64,000 nucleotides of DNA from Polyodon spathula (GCF_017654505.1 NC_054534.1:46961288-47025287); one strand, 5' to 3'; positions 11,264 through 24,200 are shown, counted from the stretch's first letter. Notes: generated from the sequence alone by a model not told the origin. Numbers and translations are program-made.

Positions 11264-11553
11264 TGCCAAAGGGTATATATTTATGCAGGCTGTATTATTT
11301 TTGTCGAGTTTGTGACTTTTTACTTTACAGCTAAAGTTACTGTTAAAGAACAAAAAAGCAACATTTTCAGAAGTCCAACTTCTACACATTTTAGGTATCA
11401 ACGGTAGGATAAATGTTTTAGTTACACATTTGTACGTGTGTCACATTTTGACTCTGTGGTTATGTAATACCAAGTTACTAACATTACATTTTCTTGGGAT
11501 AAAGGAAAATATTATACAGTGATTCACAATAATGGTATTTAAATAAAATCAAA

Positions 11554-12716
11554 TGTCACATCCATAGCATTTTCTTGGTAACATTTATATAAAAGTTGCT
11601 ACATTATATTTTTTTTAAAACTTTCTCTGCAAAGCTAACTTTTTAAAATAAATGTTGACCCTTTCTTAATAATAAGCGTCCATAATAAGTGTATGGACGT
11701 GAGCGGCAGTAAGCTTGACGAGATTGCAAATAAATCACACGTGTTACCATACACATGAAAAATATTAATTGTAATCACAAAAGGACACCATACCACACTG
11801 TTATGAGACTATATAAACAGATCACAATACCAGAAATCATGTCTGTCATTTTAATGAGGATTAAAAGTGTTTTATTTCATCTTTTGACCTTACATTTTTT
11901 CATGTTAACCTCCTCAAGTAAAATGTGGAGCACTGTGCAGTGTCGCCATTGACCAAGTTAGTGGCAACGTCCTAAGAACATGTGTATACTACACGCAAAG
12001 TACTTAAAATTCTATCATTTTCATTGATTTAAGATCGCCCAAACACATGTCACTTAAACCAAAGTGACATCAGGGTGTTAGTTCAGTCACTTCATTCAAA
12101 GCACTTGGATTTCACTTTTCACTTTGCATCGCGTTATTACTGAACTGCGTCCTGCATTGTTTTTTTATGTGTCAATTTTCATGTTTATTTAATAATTCAA
12201 GTTTTGTCCCACATTTTTAACTACTTGTAGCGTGTGTGTGCACTTTGTTTTTGTCTGCACTGTTGTTCAGCCAACAAAGTGGAAAGGGGCACATTTGTAA
12301 TCCTATTGGCTGCAGTGTTACCAAAAAACCCAAAACAAAACAAAAAAAAAAACTCATGTTCTAGTTTCTGTCTCTAACTCTGTCACTGCTAACAGGTTAT
12401 GTGGTAATTTATCAGCAGTTCAGAAAGCTTTCAGAGAATAATGCATTCTTACAGCAGAAGATCCTTCTACATTCAACATTGTTAACACCTCATTAAAAGG
12501 TATATTTTAATTATATTCCCAATTATTAAAAAATTAAACAATACAATGTTTATTAATCTTGTCAGTCCTGCTGACTGAATTACTAAACAGTTTTTTTCAC
12601 TGAAACCTTATCATCTTGTCTCTGCGTCCCAGATGTGAAATGTAGTGTGCAGCCTACATAATACAAATTAAATCAAGTGTAATCGTTATTGTATTTATAT
12701 TTTAATTGATAATATA

Positions 12717-12785
<69 letters not shown>

Positions 12786-13236
12786 GTGACACACACACAT
12801 CAATTATTTTTTTGACAAATATCCATTTTATTTTTATTTTTTTTAAATGATTACAGTTAATTTATTGATTACAGTTAAGACACTGTCACATCCATAACGC
12901 TAAACTTCAGGTTGCACTATTAAAATATTAAAAACCTAATATATTAATTAATATGATTTTGGGAGCAGCAAAGTCTTTTACAAAATTACATTAAATGTTT
13001 TGGGTGCAGGTCCTACAAACCACAGACTTTTGAGAACATGTAAAGTGACCCAGCAATGCTTGTCCATTTCTGTCACATCCATAATACAAGTTTCTTTGAA
13101 TCATGTAATTTTAAAAGGACACAGTTTAAAAAACAACTTATCTAAATAGTGTATAATGTTCCTTTAATTCATTAAAGGAGGCCTTGTGTATGGTAACAAA
13201 GTTACATTTTGTGTGCAAATGTCACATCCATAACAC
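11554..13236 (+). repeat. Four spaced copies of TGTCACATCCATA
   Basis: The 13-base motif occurs at 11554, 12884, 13071 and 13220, always in the same direction, followed by AGC, ACG, ATA or ACA. The spacing is irregular (1330, 187 and 149 bp). The surrounding 10.9-13.8 kb has no reading frame of note. Confidence 0.7.
12716..12780. repeat. (TA)n microsatellite
   Basis: Two (AT)n runs separated by GATT. Confidence 0.95.
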
Positions 13237-13259
13237 TGGAATTGCCCACAGCAATACCT

Positions 13260-14340
13260 TGAAGTCACAAGTACTTCCAATAAATACAGTACATAATGCT
13301 GACTTATGGGGTATGCATTAACTACAGCCTTACATTTTAACTGTAATGTTAATTTGAACTACTGTACAAAAATGTGGTCTTACTTAGACCTCCTTTTAAT
13401 CCTGCCTTAATAATATTATAGTCTGAGAAGTTGCTACACTGAGTTTCTATAATGTGAAGCTAGGTAGTCTGTCTAATCAAAATTCGGGGAGACAGTGAAT
13501 GAGGATTTAGACTAAATACACAAGATTTAAGCTGGCACATAAAATGCTGCTGTTTCCCCCTCTCCCCACAAAAAAAATGAAAATGGTATAAACCACTTGC
13601 TCGGTAACTATTTTACAACTTACAATGGCTCCACAAAACAAAATACAAAGACAGCTTCTGACAGGCCTTGGGCCAGTCAGTTTCACCTGAAGGATTACTC
13701 ATCTTGATAAAGCACAACCCACACTTATTTCAAGGTTTCACATCTTAATGAGTGACCTTTACTTGATAAAATCTACAAGCAAAATGTGATGGAATTGGGG
13801 GTACATTTATTTATTATATTACTCAAGTACAAGCATTCTTATGTACAACATCAAGTAATTAGTCGAATGGAGGGTGTAAGCAGTTTGGTTGATATCTTAC
13901 CTACACAAAGATACATTGCAAGACCAAAAACAACTACAAGAACCTAGTTTTAAAGGCAAGACTTACTAAACCCAAAATAACATGATCCAACTCATGTTAA
14001 AATAATGAAATACGTGTTTCAATGGAAGCAGGATGGGGCCTGGTTCCAATAAGACATCAGAATAATAAACCTGTATTAGGTTTAGCTGCCCACATTGAGG
14101 GCTATTACTTTCAGAGAGTCTACAACAACATATGCATGCACTACAGGTGCTTTCTAAAGTTGCACTCCAATGAAAATGGTATACAGCAGCAGTACTAATT
14201 ACATCTGTATGCCACTTATTTAAAAACCAAGTTTTTAAAAAGTATTTGCCACCTTTGTTAGGGAGGTATTTGTGTTATTATTGTTTACACTAAACCACTT
14301 GTTTAACTTTAACTTTGCTAAATAAAATGCCGGTACATAA

Positions 14341-14394
<54 letters not shown>

Positions 14395-14860
14395 GTATTA
14401 TAATAGGAAAACAGTTCGTTTAACTTAACAATACATACATTGTCAGTATAGATTGGTACAGTAAAAGGTTGCGAATATCGTTAGCTTGTTCTTGATCCCT
14501 TACTTTTTTCCCAGTTTACTGAATCCCAATCCTACATATATATTTGTAAAATCAGATACCAGATACCATTTTAAAAAGCTATTCCACCAAGAGAAATTAA
14601 CAGAGCAATAATTCACATAATTAGCACGTCATAAACAGAGTTGCTCTTCACCCCTGGCGTTGCTAAACGTAGTGCATTTTTAATAAAGAAATAGTGCATG
14701 CACAAACCTGAAAATCTGATATCTTAGTCACGAAAAAAAAAAAAAACGTTATGGTTGCCATAATATAAATCATACACATCGCCACTCACTTTCACAGCTT
14801 TTTCTCCCTCTCCATTTTCTCTTCCTCGGGTCCCTTTTTTTCTACAAACCAACCAACCCA
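13260..14860. other. Intergenic, no gene seen
   Basis: Unique AT-rich sequence with an (AAT)n run at about 14341-14392. Nothing recognisable as coding. Confidence 0.45.
14341..14392. repeat. (AAT)n microsatellite
   Basis: About 17 AAT units. Confidence 0.95.
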
Positions 14861-15272
14861 CCAAAAGCGATTACGTCACCAAGCCTACTACCAATTGTAT
14901 CCTATCAGATCGCACGCGCAGGTACAATTTGACAGACTGGCCAACCAGTGGGCAGGTTAAAAGGCGGGCTTTAGCACAACTGAGTGTAAACAGGCTAGTT
15001 TGAGAGCAGACACTGCAGTGATCCTTTGTTTTCAAACTGAGCAATCGAGAGATAAAATGTATAAGGCAGAGTAGCTTCAATTTTGCGCTCAACCCACAAC
15101 AAAAAATGCTTATCAAAAGCAAAGGGCAGCGTGCCACATGAACGCAGAGCTTTTTTGGGGGGTTATACTTTCGAACACGAACACCGGTCCAACCAAAATG
15201 TAATCCGCAGATTAATCAAGAGCTAGCTACCCCACTTCTTTTCATTACATTATCCAACTAGATCAGACTAAC

Positions 15273-15368
15273 CTTCTTCGTCTTCAGATTTGAGACAGCA
15301 CAAACTGTTAGAAATGCAATACAAATGAATCCAGCGGAGGAACTCAACCACAGAAATACATTCAGCAT
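15273..15368 (-). other. Candidate first coding exon with hydrophobic leader (minus strand)
   Basis: On the minus strand ATG (15368-15366) opens 32 codons that run exactly to a donor-like AAGAAG|GTTAGT (exon end 15273). The peptide starts MLNVFLWLSSSAGFICIAFL, hydrophobic for about 25 residues and then basic (NLKTKK), as in a signal peptide or signal anchor. A TATA-like box lies about 100 bp upstream. The plus strand of the same stretch is also open, so chance cannot be excluded. No family was recognised and no downstream exon was identified in the window. If real it is a host gene transcribed leftwards. Confidence 0.3.
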
Positions 15369-15463
15369 TTCACATTATGATTTATCCTCTTAACATATGC
15401 AATCTGGAATTAAGTTATAAATACCCACAAAAATTAAACAGTATCATACAGCGACTACATTCG

Positions 15464-15474
15464 CTTATATAAAG
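15464..15474 (-). promoter_or_regulatory. TATA-like box upstream of candidate exon
   Basis: The minus strand reads CTTTATATAAG, about 95-105 bp before the candidate ATG at 15368. Initiation about 30 bp downstream would leave a leader of roughly 70 bases. Confidence 0.3.
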
Positions 15475-15682
15475 CCTGTACACGCTATACACCAACCTAA
15501 GATATGATGTGGTGTTTGCACATCAGCAGTCACTCGGATTACAATAACCGCCTAATTAAATCGCGAGGGTTAAAATGAATTATGCATTCATTATTAGATT
15601 GCAATATACATGTTGATGAAATCGAACACTGGATTCAATATGTTTTAATTATTAGCACATTTTGGATTTCCCTGAGTCTTAC

Positions 15683-15950
15683 CTGTTTTCTGTTTTCTTC
15701 TGGTGAGACAGTGATGATCATTAAAACGAGTGAGCCCCGCTCGCCGCCCTACTTTAAAAACAGCTTCCAACATCGACCACCAAAACTCAGACTTCCACCA
15801 TCAAACCCCCCAACTGCGGTTCCCCGAATAAAGTACAGTAGACACGCCAGCAAAGTCCTTGAACCGGGCCAAACCCCACCACCCTGCTGGTCCAACACAC
15901 GGTGGTATACTCCAGAGATCAAAGCACCGCAGAGCTAGCACCCCCTACGC
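15683..15950 (-). other. Candidate GC-richer leader exon (minus strand)
   Basis: The minus strand ends in AAACAG|GTAAGACT at 15683, a near-consensus splice donor. The upstream 260 bp is richer in GC and CpG than its surroundings, as in a promoter-proximal first exon. A short frame MIITVSPEENRKQ (15721-15683) reaches the donor in phase 0, the same phase as the candidate exon at 15273-15368, so the two could be alternative first exons. The ATG has a weak context and the exon may be untranslated. The 5' edge is a guess. Confidence 0.33.
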
Positions 15951-16835
15951 AACACCCTGAATGGAACGGGCAGACTGTCAGTTCAGTGGGAGAGGAAGAC
16001 TGGATTTCAAAATTGAACTTCATAGACGTCTTCAGATAGAAACATAATAACTTAATTTATTTTGTAGTTCGGAAAATATGCCAACTATGTTTTAGCACCA
16101 ATGGGCACAACCACGCATTCACAATTTAGTAAAAAAAAAAAAAAAAAAAAAAGGGAATATACATACAAATATATACAACATCAATATAAGCATGTCCCAT
16201 TTCGGGGCTTTTTGTAATCGAAGTATAAGTTGTATGTACAAGTAACCAGGGTATTAATTACATTTATATACAGCTTGTTCATATGTCACAAAAGGTAGGT
16301 TCTAGTTTCTCTTAAATAGGGTTGCCACCTTTCTGGGTTTGACCCGGCAATTCCGGGAACTGGCATCTGTCCGTGTGGCAGGAATTAACAACCCCGGACG
16401 CCCATATCCGGTTTTAGGTGAAACTAAGAAACACTAACCTTCCTTTAATATTTTCTTTGACATACTCTAGTCGCTACTTAAAGACTCCCATTGCCGTATT
16501 AGAAATGTACTGTTGATACTGATCTGTACATTCTACTTTGCAACGAACCTATCCACGTGATGTAAACAATCCAATGAGGCTCTTTAGTGCGTTCATCACT
16601 GACACTCACTTCCTTAGAGATAGTTGCTACTAGCATTGGTTCCAAACAACATGGCGCTTTCAAGGTTTTTATTTCTCCATTTTTTAAAGGGAAGAACAAC
16701 TAATTAAACAGGGCGAAAACTCTCAAATAAAATACATTTCAATCATCCTTTACGATGGTACACTTTGAGTGCGTTCAATAGGCACAGCGCTCTGTATTAG
16801 CTAACATTTTTAGTAACTCATGCGGTGGGCGTTTC

Positions 16836-16846
16836 AAAATGGCGGC
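16836..16846 (+). promoter_or_regulatory. YY1-like motif AAAATGGCGGC
   Basis: Matches the YY1 consensus often found at vertebrate start sites and overlapping an initiator ATG. The ATG at 16839 opens MAAVPVQRLFWNFHTYWTFF and then stops. A possible start region of a plus-strand gene, but no donor was found. Confidence 0.3.
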
Positions 16847-17165
16847 AGTACCAGTGCAGCGATTGTTTTGGAATTTTCACACATATTGGACTTTTTTTGA
16901 CTAACATATCTGTGTGCATTCTTTTTCGTAAAAATAAATAAATAAATAAATAAAATTACAGTTTATTTAAACTGTTTCACAGTGACTTACTCCACTATTT
17001 TCCTTTTAAACGTAGTGAATCTGCGGCACCACATGCAACATTCAAAACCCTCAGCTTGTTATTTTAATTTTGTTCGGTCAGCCTTACATTAAGAAATATT
17101 TTCTAACTGCATATAAAAAGAAACATAATGGACGAATAGCGCTGTTAAAGGTGAACTATATGCAG

Positions 17166-17185
17166 TAATAATAATAATAATAATA

Positions 17186-17232
<47 letters not shown>
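17166..17232. repeat. (AAT)n microsatellite
   Basis: About 22 trinucleotide units with one short break. Confidence 0.95.
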
Positions 17233-17233
<1 letters not shown>

Positions 17234-17596
17234 GTTTTGCTATTTCTGCAAGATTAGGCTTCACAGTGTATCTCAGCTGAAAAAGAACAGCAGTGTAGGC
17301 TACACCAAAAACTTTAAACCTTTTTTTGTGGCAAAATGGGGACATTAGAATAATAGTTTTACTAAAATTGGGTACTTTTGCAATGTTACATTACTATCAA
17401 ATCAAGAGCACATTAAAGACAAAATGAATGTACTATAAAACGAATCATTTTGAAGAGAAAAAACTAACAAACAGTAGTACTTCAATTGTAAGACTGCAGA
17501 GGAACAGAAAAGGCTGATGCAGGAGCTCATGGAAATGCAGAAGGCTGCAAAACAAATAAACTGCTAAAGTCATTCACAGATGTATTTATTGAATCA

Positions 17597-17607
17597 TTGA
17601 ATATATA

Positions 17608-17674
<67 letters not shown>
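17597..17674. repeat. (TA)n microsatellite
   Basis: About 38 TA units with one early interruption. Confidence 0.95.
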
Positions 17675-17676
<2 letters not shown>

Positions 17677-18646
17677 TGTACAACACATACAATAGAAACA
17701 GCTGCATTGTAAGCATAAACTGCACTATAGCCTCCTGCATAAAACATGCAATATGCAACAATCACAGTACTGAGGAACAATGCTCACAACATAGTTTTCA
17801 ATCCATACAGGCCTCTTGAATGTGTTTGAATTCAGTGCCGCTAAAGCCATGGTGTTGGCTCTCAATGCAAGTGCAATAGAGGCATTAAAACAGCAGATTT
17901 TCTGCACATTCTTCCATAAATTCATCCAGAAAAAACACTACTGCTGTATGTTCCGCCATCTTACAAGTTATCTCTTCATACTAACACAGTGTTCTAGAGC
18001 TATCTTATGTTCCCTTTCAATTGAATAACAACCATTACCGAATGGGAAAGAGCACTCTGTGATCGTCAATCACTGAGCATATATAAAAAAGCGGCTCTAT
18101 CAGGGCCCTGCTGTGAGGGGGAAGTCCCTCCCACCTCCTTTTGAGGAGGGACATCCTCACAGTAACATATCTCCATTTTCTCTCTCACTCCACTGAGACA
18201 GGTCACAGATTGCTTCGTGCTTTCTCGTAACCGAATTTGGCTGGTTTGTTGGTTTCGACCTCCAAATTAATTTCATCCACGGTAAAATCGTGCTCTCGAG
18301 CAATACTAAGAGTGCTCTCACCTAATTTTCACGTCAGTTTACTGATTAAAGCGAGTTTCGACCCCTCTTGCGAGATTGGTGAGCGGCCTTTACTCTTTTT
18401 CATGTAGCTGATATACCGTGTGGGGAGCTGTTGTGGTGCTGTAAGGAGATCCCGCGGGCTCGCGGCGTTGTCCTCTAAGCAGATTTATTCGGTCACAGCG
18501 ACCAAAGAAAAAAAACAAGTTTCAGGCTTTCCTAGCGCAGCTGCGCTTGCCCCCGTGACCACGTTGACTGAATTGGCTGCATACCCCGGCATCGACCCCG
18601 CCGACTTTTCGAGGTTAAGAAAAACAGCGCCTACCCGGCCCCGATT

Positions 18647-19040
18647 GACTCGGCACTGGTGTAAACATCTTCAGCGCTACCTACAGCCCGGCACCGACCG
18701 TGCCTACCATCGGCACCTTGGAAAAGGTCCACTCGGCACAAACAGCGCTCTCCTCGATGCCGATCCCGGTACCAATTAACTCGGCACTGGTTGACCATCT
18801 TCAGAGCCGTCTACACATCGGCACCGACTGACTCGGCATCGACAGCGCTTTTCTCAACACCGATCCTGGAACCGTCTGATTCGGCACTGGTAAATAGTTT
18901 CGGGGCTGTCTACAGCCCAGCACCGAAAGCACTACACATCAGCACCAACACAGACAGCACTCTCCTCGACGACAATCAAGGCACCAACTGATTCGGCACC
19001 GGTGAATCGCTTTAAAAGCATCTACAGCCCGGCACCGAGC
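18647..19040 (+). repeat. Degenerate GCACCG-rich tandem repeats before gag
   Basis: Four units of 100-131 bp begin near 18647, 18778, 18878 and 18989 with ACTCGGCACTGGT-like sequence and carry CTACAGCCCGGCACCGA further in. Several open frames across this array come from its composition and are not genes. Confidence 0.75.
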
Positions 19041-19069
19041 ACAGCTGCTTCGCCTGTGAAGCCATGTCG

Positions 19070-19210
19070 GTACAGTCGACTGGGTCCTCTGCTGGGTTCC
19101 ACTAGTGTGACCAGTGTGCGGCGAAGCTGCCCAGGCAGGACGAGCACCGGTCCTGCGCCAGATGCAATTCGTACAGCCTTTTCTGTCGGATTTTTCCACC
19201 TGTTTTATAC
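19070..19210 (+). pseudogene. DIRS gag N-terminal fragment with C2-x-H-C2 motif
   Basis: Codons 19106-19165 give a 20-residue motif with cysteines at positions 1, 4, 17 and 20 and histidine at 14. This is the same spacing as the gag start of the DIRS copy at 26.4-30.5 kb. It reads into IFPPVLYIN and stops, so only the start of gag survives. This metal-binding-like motif near the N-terminus is typical of fish DIRS gag proteins. Confidence 0.7.
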
Positions 19211-19259
19211 ATAAATTAAGGGTGCTTTGCATGTGGAGCACCTTAAAAGCAACCTAATT

Positions 19260-20640
19260 TAAATAAGGTTACCCAAGTTGGTGACGTTTTTTCAGTAACA
19301 TGGCATGAAAAGGGAGGGTGAAAGCTGCACGAAGAGAAAACTGCAGTGACAGGGCACTAGAGCAATGCAAAACTTCTTGAAAAATCTCTACTTTACACAG
19401 TAAAACTAATAATAGCCAGGCCTAATTAAATGATATGCACATTATTATTTTATTATTATATTATTTTACACATTTTAGCGACGGAGTAACTGTGTTGTAT
19501 AGTTTTACAGACGTTTCGCACTGTTTTGGTGACCAGGGCAGTTCTGTCCAGACTGGAAAATTAACTAGCAGTGTGTTGAATCAAGGCTTTCAGTTAGATT
19601 ACTTGTTTGTTTACTATTTTTTATAAACAGAATATAAAAATTAATGAGATGTATCCAATGCAATGTCCTCATATTAATTACAACATAACTATTTGCTATC
19701 TGGGTTATGGATTACAATAATATTTTTTGAATGTCCTGTTTACACACATGCACTAATGATCCGCAAATGCGATGTGTTTTTTGTGTAGTTTTGTGTAGTC
19801 AGTTAATCTTTGGTTTGATCCTTCTAGCTCATCAAAACTTTATTTTTTATGTAGATGTATGGGGAAATTAGACAAGATATGTTAGTAAACATTAAACACG
19901 AACACCTCGTTCCTTAGAGCAACAAACATTGTGGAAAGCATCTGAGTGGAGAGCATTTTTACTTTGTATTCAATACCCTTGCTTTCAGTTTCTACACAAA
20001 CATTGTTCCTCCTTGTTTATGCCATTCATTTGTTATTGGCAGATAAAATGACAGACAGTACAACTGTGTCAGTAAAGCATGCTCTTAAAAAATGTGTTAA
20101 AAAATGGAAATGCTCTATGACTTGTGTCTTTCAATACACACCTGCTTTTGCAACTGTCAGATAGTTGCACAGATTGGGGGCCAGCATGGTGTATGTCTGC
20201 ATTCCATTATGACGGTAACAACAAAGTACTTCATTTATTTAGTATGTGCCTCCTCAGATTTGCAGTGCATATCTTATTAATAGCCTACCTCAGAAAGCAG
20301 AAAAGTGTATGTATAAGGCCTCTGTGAATATCTTAAGAGCATTCAATAGGACACTTCCAGATTTTAAATTGGGTCCAACTATCACAGGTTATAAAATCAT
20401 GCCCCTGGGCAGTGGTTTTAACAATGGTATGTCTGTCATTCATAGACTAGCTGTAAAACATGCTTCCAATACAAGCTTAAAAAATACAATGGGTGAATAT
20501 GTTGCCTGCTTTGTTGTTAACCAGAAGAAACTAAAAAAGCACTTTTACATGTTTAAATCTTTTTTTTTTCTATTTTAATTTTAGATATGTTTAAGTAAAA
20601 ACTGTTAATAATAACCTATTTTTCAGTTTGTTGTTGAAAT
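19260..20640 (+). other. Unrecognised internal part of DIRS copy A
   Basis: AT-rich sequence between gag fragment and right terminal repeat. No RT, RNase H or recombinase motif seen. It may be a later insertion or an ordinary stretch trapped between two separate DIRS fragments. Confidence 0.4.
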
Positions 20641-20889
20641 CTAAAACTTTGTTTGAACACCCTTCTTCAACGTCGCTCCGCTCACACTAGCACAGCAGGC
20701 CTAAAGAGAAAATGGCTCCGATCCCTGCGCAACAGTGGTTTATATCTCCTGGGGGCAGAGACGACGCCCGACGCAGATGGGGCTCTTAAAAGAGCAGCTT
20801 TAATAATAGTGCTCAGGTAATTCGGGCTTCAAGACATATATACCATACGGTAATGGTTACATTTTTATTTCAGGGAACCAGGGTTAGGT

Positions 20890-23800
20890 TGCACCTATTG
20901 GACAATGATGGTTTTAAATCAGAGTTAGGCTTGATTGAACATGCTGAGTTTGTAACCAGATCTTGAATGGAACTGGAAGTGCACAGCAATGCTTGTCTGC
21001 CTTGGTTACCTGGCCTTCAAGTTTAGAGTACATTTAGCTACAGTAAAAGGCTTTTAATACAGCACTGGGGAAGGAAGGGTGGCTTGATTTTGTACAGTTT
21101 TAGTATAGGTTGATAGATTTGCATTCTCTTATGTACCAGGTCAACATTGAGTTATGCATAAAAATCATCTATGCAGCAAAATATATGCAAGGGGTAGTTT
21201 TCAAAGAGAGCTAGCAGAACTGGACTTTATATACCACAACTTTGTAATAACCTTCAAAGTATTAGCTGTGTAAAATATAAACCAGAAACAAGCATTTCAA
21301 AGAGACTCAGTTTTAGAAAACTGTATGAGAGCTCAGCTACCGTGGGGACAAAAAATACAAAATGTTTGTTTAACAGTTACATTACAGACATTTCCTCCAG
21401 TGGTGAATTATTTATCATAATATATGAAAGAGCTAGTGAGCCTATTTGTGCTTTCAAATCGAAACAGATTGAGTTGAAACTATAACTGATATACTGTACC
21501 GGGGTAGCCTTGGGAATTGGACAGGGTGTTCAGAATGAAGCAGAAGACCCTGAAGTGACTTGGATATTTCTGATAATTCAGGAGTTGGGCCCCCTGAAAG
21601 TTAAACCTTGTGATCATTATTTATTTATGTTGCTAGGTGGCCCAGCAGGTTAACATTCCAGCTTCACATGCTTCTTACCTGTCCTTACCAATTTGTCTGT
21701 CTGCTTCAGAAAGACCCATGACTGAGTGTTCATATTAGGAGTGAGCACTAAGTTTACTAACAGACCAGCAGCCTGGCTGGGTTGTTGGTTAGTGTGTAAA
21801 ATGTGAACTGGCGGTTAGCACCTGATTTTTGGTATGCTTCACCAGCCCTAAACTAAATGTGTTTGTGAGAAGGAAGCAGAAGCACTGTTTCTACAGTGAG
21901 CAGCAAGACGAAAGAGCAGCACTGAACTGACAAATTGATTTTAGAGACGGGGAAAACTAATTTAAACTGGTTGTCGCTTGCCTAGAATGTAACATAGGTT
22001 CAAAAGGCCTTGACGGTAAATGCATTATGAGGGTGTTGTTTATATGCACTGATTAGCTCCCTGCTATTCTGCCATGGCCTACTGTACAGTAGTGTGTACG
22101 TCTTTCTCAGGCTGTGGTTATGTACTTTCTGCATAGACTTGCATGCAGCCAGCTGTATACTGTAGTGCTTCAGAATTAACTCAAACAGGGAGGTATTTTT
22201 GCTTCTCAACCCTGCAAGGTTTCAAAGAAAAGGGCAGTGTAGTGAAAGTGCTTTGCAACACAAATTTGTGGCATGCTGATAGCAATTTCTTCTTGTACCC
22301 TACGTTGGTCACACTCTCTGTAAGAGCACTGCTTACTCTCAGGTACGCAAACCAGAGTCTTTGATAGTTCTTCAGCGTCACTGGTCTCTATTTACTTTTT
22401 TTCTGGAAAAGAACATTCACTTTCATCTGGAGATTCTTATGTTTTACACATTGACAAGTTTGCCGATCCTCCAGTCTCGGTGAAACAATCCAAAAGGGTT
22501 TGTAACAGGTGAACTGTTATTTTGTAACCCGGATTCCCAGATTTGAACTGCGAGAACAACTTCTGCAGTGAAGCAGTAAGGAGCCTCTTCCTTTTTTTTT
22601 TTTTTTTTTTTTTTTGGACAGTGTGATGGTATCTCTTGCCAGGCATCACTCAACTTTTAACAAACTATGGGTGATTACTTTATATAAATTATCATGTTAT
22701 GCACAAATGTAAGAATTGGCTTTCTGTGGTGATGTACTTTTTTCTTTCAAATAGCATATATCTATAATCATTTGCAGGATTTATTTTAATTGCAAATATA
22801 TATCCTGCCTGCTATTCCAGTTCTGTTACAGGATGCATTAATTTATCTGTAACAATCATAGTAGTACTGTTCTCAGACTATGTACCAAATTTTGAACCAC
22901 TTTGCTTTTCAGATAATGTCCCCAGTGCTTTTTTAGTTTTTTTTTTTTTGTTATAGTTATGATTTTTCTATTTTAGTTCAGTTATAGTTATTAGTTATTA
23001 TTATTATAGTTAACTAAATATAACTGTAGTTATTATTTATTTATTATTACAGTTACCACAGTGACCTTGAAATCTGTCGAGGTAAAAATAACTTGGGTAA
23101 TGCCAGGCTCTTCACAGTACACTCCTTAGGATAGCCAACCACAAACATATATTGATCAGAGATTGCCATTTACTAGCCAAGCCTTGCTGTACAGCCCTCC
23201 ACACACTGTAATACTAGTCAAATAGATTCTCTGTACTGGAAACAAGTAGTAAAAAGCAGGCTGTTTATTTCAGCTTGATTTTATTCAACAATTTACAAAA
23301 GCTATATTTAGTTTTTTACATTAAACTAACTTGAGGAAAAATAATTAAATCATTTAATTTGCAATTGTAAATGTATGAGTAGAACCTCAATGCCTGAAGA
23401 AAACAAGGCATATAGAAGGGTTAACTCTATAAGTAACTTGCCTGAATCAATGGTACCCATGGGAAAAAGAAAAAAAAAGAATATAAAAATAAAACATTTG
23501 CCTTTTTCCGTACAATGCAAAATATCCTTGACTCACAGGCAAGAGATCTGGAGAAAACATACTGTAGGGCCATATTTATAAAGCATTTACCTTTTTTATC
23601 TGATGTCAGATAAATCTTTCATGTGCTAATTTAACAGTCCCTATAGGCAGTTCAGATGCTTATTTTTGATTCTGGTTGAAAATGCTTTATGAATATGGAC
23701 CACATTGAAACAACAACCCATATTAAAAAGTACATTTTCTATAGGCTTACATTACCATTCCATAATCAGATAACAGCTTTGTTGCAAGATACATTTTCAT

Positions 23801-24200
23801 TTCATACATGTAATATAGTATTCGATTTGTTTGATTAACTTTAATTAAAGAATTTACCAGATTTTTTCAAACACTATTTTTCCTTTCAAGCAGAGAATGT
23901 GTGAAATCAACCTTTACACTTAAAAAAACAGATTTTTATGCCACTGAGAAACTACTCATTTAGCGAAACCCCTTTACCATATACAACATGCAACAAAACC
24001 ATGGTTACCCACATTCTAATTGAAATAACGTTTAGTCACAGCTGAGTTATACGTACAGACAAAGATCCTACACACATTTAAAAATGGTCTCAAATAAACC
24101 GCAGAAACCGCATAAAAAAGTGTATTACACAGACTTATATAGCATAAATTTACAGGTAAAAATAATATGCACAGAACAAAACTAGAGATAGTTGAACAGA
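20890..24200. other. Intergenic, no gene seen
   Basis: Unique sequence with poly-T at 22592-22615 and an AT-rich repeat arm at 22921-23070. Short frames here have no family resemblance. Confidence 0.45.
22921..23070 (+). repeat. AT-rich repeat, left arm of a loose inverted pair
   Basis: The CAGTGCTTTTTTAGTT start and a following GTTATAGTTA-rich body correspond to the complement of 26090-26250 (CAGTGTTTTTTTAGTTAAC...). Similarity is partly due to low complexity. Confidence 0.45.

Larger units (their letters stand above)
16000..18005. other. Intergenic, mostly simple repeats
   Basis: Contains poly-A (16130-16152), (AAATA)n near 16925, (AAT)n at 17166-17232 and a long (TA)n at 17597-17674. A YY1-like motif is listed separately. 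No gene could be supported. Confidence 0.5.
18009..20878 (+). mobile_element. Shortened DIRS-type retroelement (copy A) with inverted terminal repeats
   Basis: The left end (18009 onward: GTTCCCTTTCAATTG, then ACCATTACCGAATGG) and the right end (20780-20878) are inverted copies: the right end read backwards gives TTCCCTGAAATAAAAATG and then AACCATTACCGTATGG. The match continues inward through GAGC[C/A]GCTTT and TGCTCAG for about 100 bp. Inverted rather than direct terminal repeats are the mark of DIRS elements, which use a tyrosine recombinase and leave no target duplication. Between them lie a leader, a degenerate repeat array and the first part of gag. From about 19210 to 20640 no DIRS protein is recognisable, so the element is non-autonomous. 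Confidence 0.7.

Noticed and set aside
17586..17780. Frame rich in I-Y repeats
   Set aside because: Translation of the (TA)n microsatellite. The same applies at 54763-54973.
18420..18991. 119- and 66-codon frames in the DIRS copy A leader
   Set aside because: They cover the degenerate repeats before gag; the gag-type motif is in another frame at 19106.
20700..20830. Possible first exon (MAPIPAQQ... with CAG|GTAATT)
   Set aside because: It lies beside and partly in the right inverted repeat of DIRS copy A, so repeat sequence explains it better.
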